Source: Porphyra umbilicalis (taxonomy: Eukaryota; Rhodophyta; Bangiophyceae; Bangiales; Bangiaceae). From it: DNA of 64,000 nucleotides. Location of the stretch: the NCBI GenBank assembly GCA_002049455.2, contig KV918765.1:426309-490308 (forward strand). Reading direction: 5' to 3'. Both the position numbers and the translations under genes were made by a program. Below the pieces are notes generated by a model, which worked only from the letters and a program-made list of their open reading frames with translations, was not told the origin of the DNA and searched no databases. Shown in pieces: positions 24,928-35,714 of the stretch (the stretch's first letter is position 1; each line of letters begins with the position of its first letter).

Positions 24928-25383
24928 ATGCCGGGTGAGGATGAGCCCGTGAAGCGGGGCCGTCTTTATCGGCTTGATGGGGTGCTTCTCGACAGTGACG
25001 ACGACCCAGATGGGGAAGAGAACGCGACTATGGCCGGTGGGGACTTCCACGTGATGGGCGCTGACGAGGCTGGCTGCGGGGTCTCGTCGCTGCAGCTGCA
25101 GGCTGCGGTTGAAGACACTGCCATCGCGTCGGTGCTGCCGTCTGCGGATATCGTGGACGCTGTCCTGGGGGGGACCATCCCGTACGCGGCTGACGCAGCG
25201 GGACGAGAGCATCTGTGTGACAAGCTGTCGGAGGACCTCATGATGCTGCAGTTGTTTATTGAGCGAGTGCGCGGGCCCGACTTTGTCGCGTGGGCCTGGA
25301 GGGATGGGACTCTTTTGCGTGGCATTGCACGGGCCGCCGAGCGCCCCGGTCCCCTTCTGCTTTGCAAGCTTATTGCTTGTTGA
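24928..25383 (+). CDS. Unknown acidic protein, probably 5' truncated
   Basis: An open frame of 151 codons from ATG 24928 ends in TGA at 25383. The N-terminal part is acidic (LDSDDDPDGEE), and the rest looks globular with helices such as LCDKLSEDLMMLQLFIERV. The frame is open upstream into the adjacent 698-bp repeat, so the original start is probably lost. Downstream the composition changes at once to a poly-Gly/poly-G tract. I recognise no family. It may be a fragment of a gene belonging to the accessory block that follows. Confidence 0.4.
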   Translation: MPGEDEPVKRGRLYRLDGVLLDSDDDPDGEENATMAGGDFHVMGADEAGCGVSSLQLQAAVEDTAIASVLPSADIVDAVLGGTIPYAADAAGREHLCDKLSEDLMMLQLFIERVRGPDFVAWAWRDGTLLRGIARAAERPGPLLLCKLIAC

Positions 25384-27127
25384 GGAGGTGGTGACGTCGC
25401 GATCGCTTGACTATTCTGCCCCGGCGAGCGGCAGCGCCAAGGCCGGCGGCGGCGGCGGGGGCGGTGGCGGCGGCGGTGGCCAGGGGGGGGGGGGGGGAGT
25501 GCAAACGATGCCATGGTCGTAAAGGAGGACTGGCTTCCATCCCCCACATGCCGATGTGGAGTGCGCTGCGGCCGCGTTCCAACAGGTCATGTGCAGCACA
25601 CTTCCGGTGCGTTGAGCTCGACGGCCACGGCGGGGCATTCTTCATCGCGTTGAGACGCTTCTAACGCTGTAAAGCAATACACCCCCGTCGGCCCGGAAAG
25701 TTAATCCACATGGGCTTGAAGAAAAAATCGGCCCTGATGACCACGCACAGGCCGATTTCAGATTTCAATGTGGGTCCCCATTGCCAGCAATGACATTTGC
25801 GTCCCACCCCCAGTGAAGCGCCACTGCGCCGGGGAAAGGGCAGGGTCAGCCCGAGCCCTCTGTGCGGCGCGGCCATGAGCATCGCCAGCACCTCACGCAG
25901 CCGCAACATGTGCGCGTCGTGGCCCACCACCGTCGCCCGCGGGAGCGGGGCGCGGAATTCGGGCTCGGGCACAGTGTCGCCCGTCTAGCCCCGCCGGCGG
26001 CGCTTGGTCGCCCCGCCCGACACTGACCGGTCGGTGCGGGCGCGATTGGCGCCCACGGGGCGCGCCGGCGAGCCGCCTGCCTCGACAGGCAGGGGGGGGG
26101 GGTGGGCGCACGCGATTGGCGGCGCTCGCGGCGCTCGCAGGCGCCGCCGCCGCACGCGGGCGGGGCGGCAGCATGTGGCGGCGCACCCCAACGAGCGACG
26201 CTACGGCGTCCTGCACGGCGGCATGCGCCGCGTCCCGCGCGCAACGCCCACCACGAGACGTGCCGCGCGGCGACATGGTGCTGCAGACGGGGGGTCGACG
26301 GGCCAGCGCGGGCAAACGTCAGGGCGGCCCCGCGCGCACCCGCGCAGCCGAGCGAGCCGCGCGCGCATGCACGAGGGCGCCTCGGTGTGGTGGCGACGCC
26401 GTCGGCAGCGATCGTAGTCGCATCGACCAGTTCGTGTTTATACCCGCTGACAACCGGAAGGGCACCTTCTATTATTTCATCACGGATGTTTGTATAAAAA
26501 TTGTAGCCTGCGGATCTGGTATGACGTGGCACATGATTTTCTAATCTGAGAAATCATTGTGTGAAGAACTCGTACAGACATTTTCTTGGGTGCTGTTTCC
26601 AGCAGGACAACAGGAGCGCCCCTGCGGAAACGGAAAATACCCCCGACCACGCAAGGCTGTCCCGAGGCGAGCCGTGATTTTCTTTTCCGGTGGGGATGAA
26701 ATTAAGCCTTTATCAGAGCAGCCGACGCGATGGAGCGGCGACGCCTGTGCACACCCCCTGGCGCGGGCCCAGACGCGTGCAGCCAAGCGGGACAGACCAC
26801 GCGACCGTTGGCAGCGGCGCTGTGTCGCCACACCGGGCGAGGCGTTGCCGGATTGTCGACATCTCGTTTGACAGTTCTTGCAAAAGAGGAATTACAAACA
26901 CCCAAGACGTGGAAATCTCCCTTCACAGACGGTATACAGTGGTGTAAACATACGCGGGGATCCGTACAGTACCGGTTTACCGTCACGTGACGACCTCGGC
27001 CAATCGCATCCACCTTACGTCGGCACACCGTGCCACGCGCACGGACCACCCACTCGCAGGAGCAATGGACGGTCGACGCACGCCGCTCGGCTGCGGCGGT
27101 TTGTGGCTGCCACACCCCCCCCCCACC
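25384..27127. other. Spacer with AAA+ gene fragment and read-through frame
   Basis: It holds a G-homopolymer tract near 25486-25498, the AAA+ 5' fragment (25832-26442), and at 26702-27127 a frame that continues the next AAA+ gene after its TAG stop. Nothing else is supported. Confidence 0.5.
25832..26442 (-). pseudogene. Truncated copy of the AAA+ gene 5' end and promoter
   Basis: This stretch aligns with about 29062-29652: promoter TATA (here TATAAACA, 26442-26435), the N-terminal low-complexity region, the KRART-like basic segment and the LPRATVVGHDAH segment just before the Walker A loop. Homology stops before the ATPase core, and the frame is broken by indels. It is a partial duplicate of the intact gene about 3 kb away. 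Confidence 0.75.
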
Positions 27128-28393
27128 CTACATGTTGCAGCGGCGAACGGGGCGGGTGCTGCGCTTGCCCCGCTCCGCTCGGGGTGTCGGCGCGATCGAC
27201 GCCTCGTCCGACGGTTGGACAGGCGTCTCGTCAGTCGCGGCTCGTGTGCCACGCGGCGCGCCAGACGCGTCACTGTCTATGGCGGGACCACGGGCGCCGC
27301 GGTCGCCTGCGAGGGGGCGGTCAGCGTTCGTGTCGCGGCTACCGGCGCGGTGCCCCACAGGTGCGGCAGCAGCCACACCGTCCGGTGCGTGCGAGGCCGA
27401 CCGAGCGGCACGTGCGCCACCGAGGGACGTGCGGCCGCCGCTCTCAGACAGCTGGTCGATGGCCTCCAGCACTGTCACCACCCACGCGTCGATCCCGTCC
27501 GCCACAGGCGGTGCCTCGTGTACGCTCGCGAGGGCGTCGAGGAGCTGCTGAAAAACCCGCTCCATCTCGTCCACGGGTACGTTCGTGAGGTGCACGCCGC
27601 CCAACGCCACGTACAACTCGGTGACGCGGGCACGCGCGACGCCGTTCTTGTGCTTGCGCACGACCGCCTTGAGCGCGTCGACGACCGGGCACCAGTACTG
27701 CCGCCGCCGCTGCTCCGACGCCCCGTCCATGCGCACGACCGTCGACCACGTCGGCGCCCACGCGTTTGTCACGTCCTCGGTCGCGTTGGCAATGCCGAGC
27801 ACCAACACGGGCGTGTCGATGGGGATGCGGGCCAGCACGCTGCGCAGCAGCGCGGTGGGCGGCCCGTCGGCGGCGGCGGCAGATTCGGCCATCCACATCT
27901 CGGCGTCGGGCATGTACAGGACCGACGGCGCGACGCGGACGGCCGCCGCCACCGTGGACAGCAGCAGCGGCAGCTGCCCGTCGGTGCCACTCGCAGTGAG
28001 AGAGAGGAAGCCGACGGCAAACACGGGCAGGGACTGCAGGTGGCACAGCACCGCAGCCCCAACCAGCGACTGCCCCATGCCCGCATGCCCCGCAATCAAG
28101 AGGCGGTGCGGGAGGACCGGCCACGCGGCGAGCATGGCGGCGGCAGACGCACTTGACGTCGGCCCGCCCACGGCCTGGGCGGCCCACCCGGCGCCGGGGG
28201 TGGTCAGCTTGTCCCGCGGAAAGCGCGTGTCGAGGACCCCCACCACCCGCGACACGGTCGGTTCGAGGAGCGCGCTCAGGCGCAACGGCAGCGGCCGGTG
28301 CAGCGCCGGGGATACCCCCGCCCGGGCGTTCTGCGCTCGGGAGGCCAGCGCCACGTCCAAGTCCGCGTGCGTCACGTCTGGGAGCGGCGGCGG

Positions 28394-28425
<32 letters not shown>

Positions 28426-29494
28426 CCGCACCACCCCCGACTGTCGCCGGGTCTGTGGCGGCGGTCGCCACCGCCTCGAGCCACTGCGGGTCGGTCCGGC
28501 GCCACGCGCAGCACACGGCTTCGGTGGCGAGGCCCCGGATTTCCGCTCCCGACCAGCCGTCTGTGAGTCGGACGACGTACGAGACCGCCGTCTCGTCTGC
28601 GGACGTGCCTGCGTGCAACTCCATCAGCCGCCGGCGGTCGGACGCGTCGGGCAGCTGAAAGTCGAGCTCCAAGTCAAACCGGCCCGGACGCCGAAACGCC
28701 GAGTCCAACAGGTCCACCCGGTTGGTCGCGGTGAGGACCAACACGCGACCGCGCGAGCGAAAGCCGTCGAGCAAGGCGATAAGGGTATTGACGACCCGCG
28801 CGTGGTCGCGGTTGTCGTCCCGCGTCGCCGCGAGGGCGTCGACTTGGTCGAAAAACAAGATGGACGGGGCCGCCGCGGTCGCAGCGTCAAACAGGCGGCG
28901 CCGGCGGCGCTCGCCCTCGCCGACGTACTTGGAGAGGATTTCGCCGCCGCGGATGAGGTACAGAGGCACGGAGGCGCCACCATTGGCCGCCCGCGCGTGC
29001 GAGGCGAGCACCCGGACGCTCAGCGTCTCGCCTGTCCCGGGCGGACCGGTCAGCAGCACACCGCAGGGAAAGGGCAGGGGCCGCCCGACACCTCCCCCGC
29101 GCGGCGTGGCGGTGAGCAGCGCGAGCACCTCGCGCAGCCGCGACACGTGCGCGTCGTGGCCCGCCACCGTTGCCCACGGGAGCGGGGCGGGGGGCTCGGG
29201 CTCGGGAAAAATACCCTTCTCGTCCCGCCGGCGGCGATTGTTCGCCCCACCCGACACTGACCGGTCGGTGCGGGCGCGCTTGGCCCCGACGGAGCGCACC
29301 GGCGAGCCACCTGCGTCGACGGGCGGGGGGGGGGGCACGCGGTTGGCGGCGCTCGCGGCACTCGCCGGCGGCAGGGTGTGGCGGCGCCCGTCCAAGCGTG
29401 ACGCCACGTCTCGCACGGCGGCAAGCGCCACGCGGTCCCGCGCGGAACGACCACCCCGAGGCGTGCCACGCGGACAGGGCGACGGCGGAGACAT
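27128..29494 (-). CDS. ATAD2/Yta7-like AAA+ protein with substituted Walker residues
   Basis: The ATG at 29494 gives 788 codons ending in TAG; the frame is open a further 28 codons upstream. Residues 1-100 are low complexity and basic. The first AAA+ domain (about 105-330) shows GPPGTGET where GPPGTGKT is expected (Lys to Glu, codon at 29029-29027), the pore-loop motif SKYVGEGERR, LFFDQVDAL where DE is expected (Glu to Gln, codon 28846-28844), sensor ATN, and the arginine-finger stretch FRRPGRFD. A Gly homopolymer linker follows. The second domain has a degenerate P-loop (GHAGMGQS) and VLYMPDAEMW, the pattern known for the second AAA domain of ATAD2/Yta7/Abo1 nucleosome-associated ATPases. 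No bromodomain follows. The protein probably cannot hydrolyse ATP in domain 1. A TATAAATA box lies 151 bp upstream. After the TAG the same frame stays open to 26702. Confidence 0.82.
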
Positions 29495-29644
29495 GGTGCT
29501 GCAGACGGGGGGCAAACGACAGGGCGGCGGCACCGCGCGCACCCCGCGCGCCGCCGAGCGAGCCGCGCGGTCTCGCACGAGGGCGCCTCGGTGTGACGGC
29601 GACGCTCGTCGGCGGCGGTCACAGTAGTCTCATCGACCGGTCCG

Positions 29645-29652
29645 TATTTATA
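29645..29652 (-). promoter_or_regulatory. TATA box of the AAA+ gene
   Basis: TATAAATA on the minus strand lies 151 bp upstream of the chosen ATG. The truncated copy at 25832-26442 keeps a TATAAACA at the matching place. Confidence 0.55.
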
Positions 29653-30624
29653 CCCGCTGTCGACAGGGGGGCAGCGGCTAATTTTTAACCACGGAAGTTT
29701 GTATTCATAAAGTAGCCTGCGAATCTGGCAGTGGCACGTGTGGTGGCAGATGCGGGTTGCAGACGGTCCCGTCCCAACATCCGCTTCGGCATCATGAACC
29801 GCCCCCTGAGCCCTCAGCCAATGAAACAGTGAGTTTGCTGACGCATCGAGGTCCGAGTTTTGTGAGAAGCACAGTAACACACCCGCCCCCTGCCCGTCCA
29901 CCCCCCCCCCCTGCCTCCCCCACCCGTGCGCCCCCGTCCCCACGTCTCTGTTCTTGGCTGCAGCCTTCCCCACGTCTCTGTCCTTGGCTGCAGCCTTCCC
30001 CACACGCCTCCTCCCCTCCCTCCCCCCTGCTCCACCCTCGACGCCCGCCCAATGTCTTGTGTTTAGCAACCCCCCGTGTCTCATATCCCTAGAGTTTCCT
30101 CATCACCGCATTTGTCATAGGCCTCCTCTGCGAAGCGTCCACAGCTACACGCGCTCCCTTGGCTGTGTACCCCACAGGCGTCTTGGGGGGGGGGCTTGGA
30201 TCACCAGCGACGCGCCGGGGTCCCCCCGGGCCGCACCCCGGTAGGTGGTTGTTTTTGCAAGATATGTTTTTTGTAGCCCACCAGGCTACCATAAAACCAA
30301 CTGTATTGCTAGAGTCAACTCTCACGGGTTTTCCATTGGATTGTGGTACATCACCCCATCTGGGGGAGGGAGCCCTGGGGGTGCCCTGGGGGTGCCCCAC
30401 AGGCGTCGTGGGGGGGGGCTTGGGTGCCCAGCGACGCGCAGGGGTCCCCCCGGGCCGCACCGCGGTAGCCGCGACGGGGTGGTTGTTTTTGCAAAATATT
30501 TTTTTGTAGCCCACCAGGCTATCATGAAACCAACGGTACATCACCCCATCCGGGGTGGGGTGCCCTGGGGGTGCCCACTCGCGTCCACCTGCGCAAAGCC
30601 CCCCCCGCCGGTCGGTGTGTGCGT
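29653..30624. other. Intergenic region with tandem repeat
   Basis: It contains a C-rich stretch (29880-30040) with two copies of a CCCCACGTCTCTGT unit followed by TTGGCTGCAGCCTT, then the tandem repeat at 30166-30560. No gene is seen. Confidence 0.5.
30166..30560 (+). repeat. Tandem duplication, unit about 195-235 bp
   Basis: CCCACAGGCGTC followed by a G run, GTCCCCCCGGGCCGCACC, GGTGGTTGTTTTTGCAA and GTAGCCCACCAGGCTA occurs at 30170 and again at 30400. GTACATCACCCCATC follows at 30342 and 30536. Confidence 0.7.
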
Positions 30625-31430
30625 CTAGACACCTCGCGAGCGCTTTGCCGGCCGTCCACGAGAGCCGTCAGCGGCGCAGTCGCCGCCGCCGCCGCCGCCA
30701 CCATTGTACGTGTCGTCGCTGGCGACACCGTCGGCTTTGTTTGCGCCAACACTCGGCGCTTTGCCGTCGAGCGCGACGGTGGCCGCCAAAAGGCTCGCCC
30801 ACAGGTCCACCCCCGTCACGACTTGCATGCACAGGAGGGCGCGGAGACCGTCAAACACCTGCTCCATCGCGTCGACGCTCCACTCCGCCGACTGTGTCTG
30901 CAACGCCTCCAGCCGTTCGTGTACGGTAGTCATGTTCACTGGCAGGCGCACATTTGGCCCGCGCTTCACGGCAAACTTTTCAAGGCACGCCTTGACAATG
31001 TGGGCCCAGTAGTCGCGGCGCTGCGCATCCGTGGCGCATTTGACAGAAAAGGTGGAGGGGAAACTGGCCAGCAACGCAGGACGGGCGCGCCCTTCCGTTG
31101 TGGCCAGAACCAGCAGCGGCGTGCCGACGGGCACGTCCCGGAGCGCCGCCTCAAAAACGCGCGAGTCCGTCGAGTCCCCCGCCGACGGGTCGTCCACCCA
31201 CAAGTCTGCGTCGGGGATGAAGACCACAGCCGGCGCGGCGCACGTGGCGGCGTAAATCGTCTCTGCCAGCCGCTGCTGGGGGGTGCACGCCCCAGCCCCA
31301 CGTGACAGCGACACAAAGCCCGCGTCATAGATCGGATTTGGTGTCAGCGCATGCAGAACCGCACCCGCGACGGTGCCTGGGCACATCCCCTCGTCCCCGT
31401 CAATGAGCAGTCGCTGGGGTCGGGGGAGCT
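30625..31430 (-). pseudogene. 5'-truncated AAA+ second-domain fragment (ATAD2-like)
   Basis: The translated minus frame reads QRLLIDGDEGMCPGTVAG, then VVFIPDADLWVDD and VGTPLLVLATT. These match, segment by segment, the degenerate second AAA domain of the gene at 27128-29494 (HRLLIAGHAGMGQSLVG, VLYMPDAEMWM, IDTPVLVLGIA). It has no start codon of its own: at about 31431 it abuts, out of frame, the ParB-like gene to its right. The C terminus ends in a Gly-rich segment and PAKRSRGV before a TAG. It derives from a relative of the AAA+ gene, not a recent copy, since the proteins are clearly diverged. Confidence 0.7.
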
Positions 31431-33530
31431 GGTAAATGTCGCCAGCCCCGCGGGGTCGACCACGTCGGGGTCCACGGACGTTGGCAGACCATGGAAGAGG
31501 CGGTACCGCTGGCACCGCGGAGAGAAGCCATCCGAAGGATGCAACAAGGGCTTCAACTTGCACTCCTCGGCGCACCACACCAAGTACGGCCAAAACATCG
31601 TCATGGCGTCTGCGTAGCCACACTTGGCCGCGACAACGTCCCAGGACCGGTTGACGATCATGGCGGCGTACGACACGCGCACAGTCCGCATGTCGCGCTC
31701 GACAACAGCGCCGGGGGTTTTCGACGATGCCGCACCGGCCACTGAATTTCCCTTGGCAGACGCCGACAGCCGCTTTTGCTTTTTGGCCGACAACGTCTGA
31801 CCCGTACCGCGCCCCCGGGTGGTACCGTCGCCATCGCCGTCGCCGTCGGGGTGCGCCTTCCCCTCGCGCACGTCTACCATGAGCTGCAAAACGAGCCACA
31901 CGCGCTCGTCCATGGTGCTCAGGGCGCCGACGACCGGGTCGAGCGGGTCGTCCAACAGCTCCGGCACCGCGCCCCCTGCCGCCGACCCCGCGGCGGCGGC
32001 AGACGCAGGTGTGCCCCTATCACGAGGCACCAAACCGTCGCCTTGATCGTCCTCATCCGCGTCCAGGTCCGCGGTCTTGCGCTTGGTACCCTTTCCGGTC
32101 CCCGGCATCGGCAACAGATCCTGGCTCTGCTTCTTGGCTGCAGCGCGTCGCGCCTTGTCGATACCCGCCTGCCCCTCATCCGGCCGCGTCTGGATGTAGC
32201 TGACCATCACCTGCCACCGACGGAGGGCGCCCGCAACGGCGGCAGTGTGTGCTGCACCCTTTTTTGTCAGTCGAGGCGTCGCGGCGAGTGCGGCAAGGCA
32301 GTCCCGCATAGCCATCTCACGACGCCCGCTGCTCACCATGGGCCACGCAAAGCCGCTCAAGTCCCGCCACTGCAGGGCCACCGGATATCGACAAACCAAA
32401 GCGTCATCCCGGACGCGCGGCGTCCGGTCCGGCGGTCGGTCGCGGACGATCACACCCAACCCGCCGATGGGCGACACGAACCCAGGGGCGGGCACAGGGG
32501 TGGCCACCCGAGAGCTGGGACTGCCCCTGGTGGCCGCCGACGTGTCTGTCGGAGCGACGGGCGCCTGCTCCGCCGGCTCGTCAGCGTCGACCAGCACATT
32601 TTGCAGCTGCTCCAATCGGTGGCTCATGAAGAGCAGGGACTCCCACAAGCGCGTGTCCACGGGGGCGCCCCCCGCCATCCGCGCACAGTGCACGTTCCAC
32701 GTCACCCAGGCCTTGCACCACATGAGGACGGCGTACCACAGGTACGTGCGCTCCTGACTCATCTTGGCGAGCAGAGTTCTGCTTGACGTAGAAGACGGTG
32801 CCATGTCCTCCACCCTGGCCTTGAGTTCACCAATCGACACTTTCGGCCAGAAGGCAGCTCGCGCAGCGTCTCTCTTGAGCGCTGCGAGTCGCTCGTTCGC
32901 CACCTCGTCTCGCACGACGACCGCCGCAAGGACCACGTCCATGGCGGCCATGGCCTTGAAATTCTCGGCCACCCACTGCAAACCAATGGCTTCAAAGATG
33001 CGGCTGCCGTCGCGCGGGTTCGCAGCAGATGCTTGGGAGACGGCGTCCTTTGCCAAGAGCATCGGGAGGCGGTGGAACCCGTCGGCAAACGTGCCGTTGG
33101 TAGCGCCTCGGAGGGCCGCTTCGAAGCGGGCGTGCCCCGACACGAGCACCACGGCGTCCTCCTCCTCCACCTTGCGGCCAGCGCATGGCGCTTTGGCGTA
33201 CTTCTTGAGGGAGGTCACGCCCACGTCGACCACGTGCTCGTCGTATGCAGGCCGTATGTCCGTCCAGTAGCGCACCATGGAGAGGTGCACCCAAAAGGTG
33301 GCGTTGGGCGACTGCTCTCGCCAGTTGGCAATGGGAACACCCTCAACGTCCGTCACCAGCGCCTCGTCCTGTGCACGGGCTGAACGCACAACCGCAGTCC
33401 GAGGTCCGTCGGGCGGCATCGTCGGCGCACCATGAGGGACCCCCGTCGGCGGAACTGTCGCGGGCGCCACCGTCTCGGCAGGTGGCCCGGCCGCCGGGAC
33501 GCGTGGCGTGGGCATGGCACGCGCGAGCAT
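31344..33530 (-). CDS. ParB-like N-terminal domain protein (copy A), C terminus lost at a junction
   Basis: The ATG at 33530 opens 728 codons. A Pro/Ala-rich leader is followed, at about residues 55-140, by a ParB/Srx-like region whose key motif is VLVSGHARFEAA (residues 128-139), matching the GHxRxxA signature of ParB-type folds. The middle (about 140-540) is helix-rich with no recognised family. It then has a basic, Lys-rich segment (KKQSQDLLPMP, KRKTADLDADEDD) and a region VSYAAMIVNRSWDVVAAKCG. The related copy at 58523-62961 shows that the gene should continue into a DNA methyltransferase; here homology stops at about 31431, and the last 28 codons are read from AAA+ sequence in a foreign frame. 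A TATAAATA box lies about 170 bp upstream and a conserved 77-bp module about 350 bp upstream. The frame is otherwise intact, in contrast to copy B. Confidence 0.7.
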   Translation of the reverse strand: MLARAMPTPRVPAAGPPAETVAPATVPPTGVPHGAPTMPPDGPRTAVVRSARAQDEALVTDVEGVPIANWREQSPNATFWVHLSMVRYWTDIRPAYDEHVVDVGVTSLKKYAKAPCAGRKVEEEDAVVLVSGHARFEAALRGATNGTFADGFHRLPMLLAKDAVSQASAANPRDGSRIFEAIGLQWVAENFKAMAAMDVVLAAVVVRDEVANERLAALKRDAARAAFWPKVSIGELKARVEDMAPSSTSSRTLLAKMSQERTYLWYAVLMWCKAWVTWNVHCARMAGGAPVDTRLWESLLFMSHRLEQLQNVLVDADEPAEQAPVAPTDTSAATRGSPSSRVATPVPAPGFVSPIGGLGVIVRDRPPDRTPRVRDDALVCRYPVALQWRDLSGFAWPMVSSGRREMAMRDCLAALAATPRLTKKGAAHTAAVAGALRRWQVMVSYIQTRPDEGQAGIDKARRAAAKKQSQDLLPMPGTGKGTKRKTADLDADEDDQGDGLVPRDRGTPASAAAAGSAAGGAVPELLDDPLDPVVGALSTMDERVWLVLQLMVDVREGKAHPDGDGDGDGTTRGRGTGQTLSAKKQKRLSASAKGNSVAGAASSKTPGAVVERDMRTVRVSYAAMIVNRSWDVVAAKCGYADAMTMFWPYLVWCAEECKLKPLLHPSDGFSPRCQRYRLFHGLPTSVDPDVVDPAGLATFTSSPDPSDCSLTGTRGCAQAPSRVRFCMR

Positions 33531-33698
33531 AGGGGGGGGCGGGGGGGGGGGGGGGGGGCTGCGAACCGTCGAGCACCACTCCGACGCAAACCTCGCTCCG
33601 CGGCACCGGCACCCCGAAAGGAACGCAGTGTCGGGGGTCGCCGCGTGTCTCGGGACCGTGTGGCGAGCTCCGCAAGCCCAGGGCTTGACGAGACAACG

Positions 33699-33706
33699 TA
33701 TTTATA
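33699..33706 (-). promoter_or_regulatory. TATA box of ParB-like copy A
   Basis: TATAAATA on the minus strand lies 169 bp upstream of ATG 33530. It is conserved at 63127-63134 in copy B, 166 bp before that start. Confidence 0.55.
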
Positions 33707-33875
33707 GTGGAAAACCACGGCCAGACCCAGTGTGGGACGACTCGGCCCGTTGGTGGGCGGAACACAGCCCGATTATGGCTCGAGCGCCGCGCGCCCGAGG
33801 CACGCGTCGCGCGGGAGACGACCTGCGGGCGACCCGACAGGTACGGGTTGCGACGGCGTCCCCATGCAAAAATTT

Positions 33876-33952
33876 CACATATTTGTCACCAAGCGATGCC
33901 GCCGGAACGCTCTCGGATTATCCGGTGAGAACAGCGTCACGGTCATCTGGCA
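33876..33952 (+). repeat. Conserved 77-bp module, copy 1
   Basis: It contains TTGTCACCAAGC, the dyad CGGAT-T-ATCCG and GGTGAGAACAGCGTCACGG in order. It lies about 350 bp upstream of ParB-like copy A and points away from it. Confidence 0.8.
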
Positions 33953-35476
33953 CAACAAGAAGATCAAATTACATTTGGTGAACAACGCCTGTACCGTGGA
34001 GGCATTCCCACGTGTCTGCCGTGCGCGACAACCTGACTACGGTACGACCGTCCGCACGTACCTCTGCGGATCGCGCTACGGTCCTCCCACGTCACAGGCA
34101 CGGGGTGGTATTCTGTATCTTGACGAGGTGCTTTCGGGGCTGAGACGTACTCAACACATCATCACTGGGCTGGAAAGTCGACCCGCACGGCATGAATGAC
34201 TCCCAGTGCCGTTACGACCAGTTTATACTGATATTTGTGTCTCTTCCCAGGACAAACACCGCTGACGCGCTACGGTGCATCAAAGCGCCTCTCCGCTGCT
34301 GCGACACCTGGACCGTGCGCGCACGCAAATGCACCCAAGATCGGACGTCAGTGAGGTACGGTTCGTTTGACCACCCGCCCCACCCCTCGGAGCGATTCAA
34401 CCGTGAGGAGCTCGATGAATACCAGAGGTACCCTACAGCCAATACCCGCCTATGTCGCACCCTGACGCACATGAGAGACATGCAGGAACAGGTGGGCCAA
34501 AATATGGGCACCGCGACAGGAATTGATGTTTTCCCTTGTCCACAGTGCCTGAAAGGCCGATTCTGGACACAATTTTTCTCCCACTTATATAGCAGCGTGC
34601 TATACAACGAAAGGTGCATCCCACGCATTATAACCTCATGCATGCTCAGGCCCACCAGAGAGGGACACCAACGCACCCGATGCCGAATGTCCCGCTAAAG
34701 AAAGAACCACCAACTCGCAAGCTTTCAGTCCATGCGCGCCGAGGCAAATTTTGCACTGCATGTTGGAGCTTTGTCGTGCGTGCAAAAAGAAGAGGGGCGC
34801 CGGTTTTGTGGTACTTTTTGCGCCCTCGTTGACGCCATGCTTCTACGGTGGCCATGAGAGGCGTGCTCGACCAGGGAAAGTTGTGAGCATGTACATGACG
34901 CATGCAGCCAGCCGGCTTGATCCGCCCTATCAATTTGCGTGGACAGTATTCATCAGCTGCATCTTTGTTGCAACGGCAATTGTTGAGCTGGAAACCAGAC
35001 GCAGACCTTCACCAGTGTCACGCAACCCACGCGCATTCGGGCGCCTTTCGCACTTACAGGCCCTTTAATTCGGTGTACGGCCGGAACACCCATATCTGTC
35101 ATCTGGGAGACTTTGGCTCCTGGAGGTCATTTTCCGACGCCCTTACATCGTTTTTGGGACAGGTGTTAGTGCATGAGGTACGGTATACCTTTAGTGTCGA
35201 TATAACCGGATATTGGCTGTACCAGCTCGATGCCAGGGCGTCATGCGGGAGACGCGTCTCCAACCTCAAATGCGCGTCAACAGGGGGTGGTGTGGGCAGC
35301 GTATGCAAGGGCGGCGCCTCGCCCGTGCGAGTGGCTCGGCCGCTCGCAATAACAAAAGACGCACACACACGAGCAGCAAGGCGCTGGGGGGTCATGAGCA
35401 CCCCTTGTGTGGGGTTGACGAAATGACTGACAGTCACAGTGTGGTCGATTTCCCGGGCCTCTGTCCGCCCACAACT

Positions 35477-35552
35477 CCATGTATTTGTGACCTGGGCACG
35501 GCGTGGGAAGTTGATCGGATTATCCGGTGGAAACAGAGGCACGGTCATCTGG
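35477..35552 (+). repeat. Conserved module, copy 2 (degraded)
   Basis: TCGGATTATCCGGTG and CACGGTCATCTGGG are kept, with the dyad intact, but the flanking part is altered. Confidence 0.6.
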
Positions 35553-35714
35553 GAAAAAAAGAACAAAGACTTAGATCTACCGCCAAGTTGTCGCTGCTGG
35601 TACAGGTCCCACTGGGGCGCCTACAGTGAGCGCGCCGAGGGTGTCGTCAATAGCCACATTCGCCCGGTGCCATGCGACTGAACAGCGGGCCCACTGGGTC
35701 CCATCGTATGGTTC

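Larger units (their letters stand above)
31431..34786 (-). repeat. Long direct repeat, copy A (with 60872-64000)
   Basis: The two blocks align over more than 3 kb in the same orientation, covering the ParB-like gene, its promoter, the conserved module and about 800 bp beyond. Copy B continues past the window edge, so the right limit of homology is not known exactly. Confidence 0.85.
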
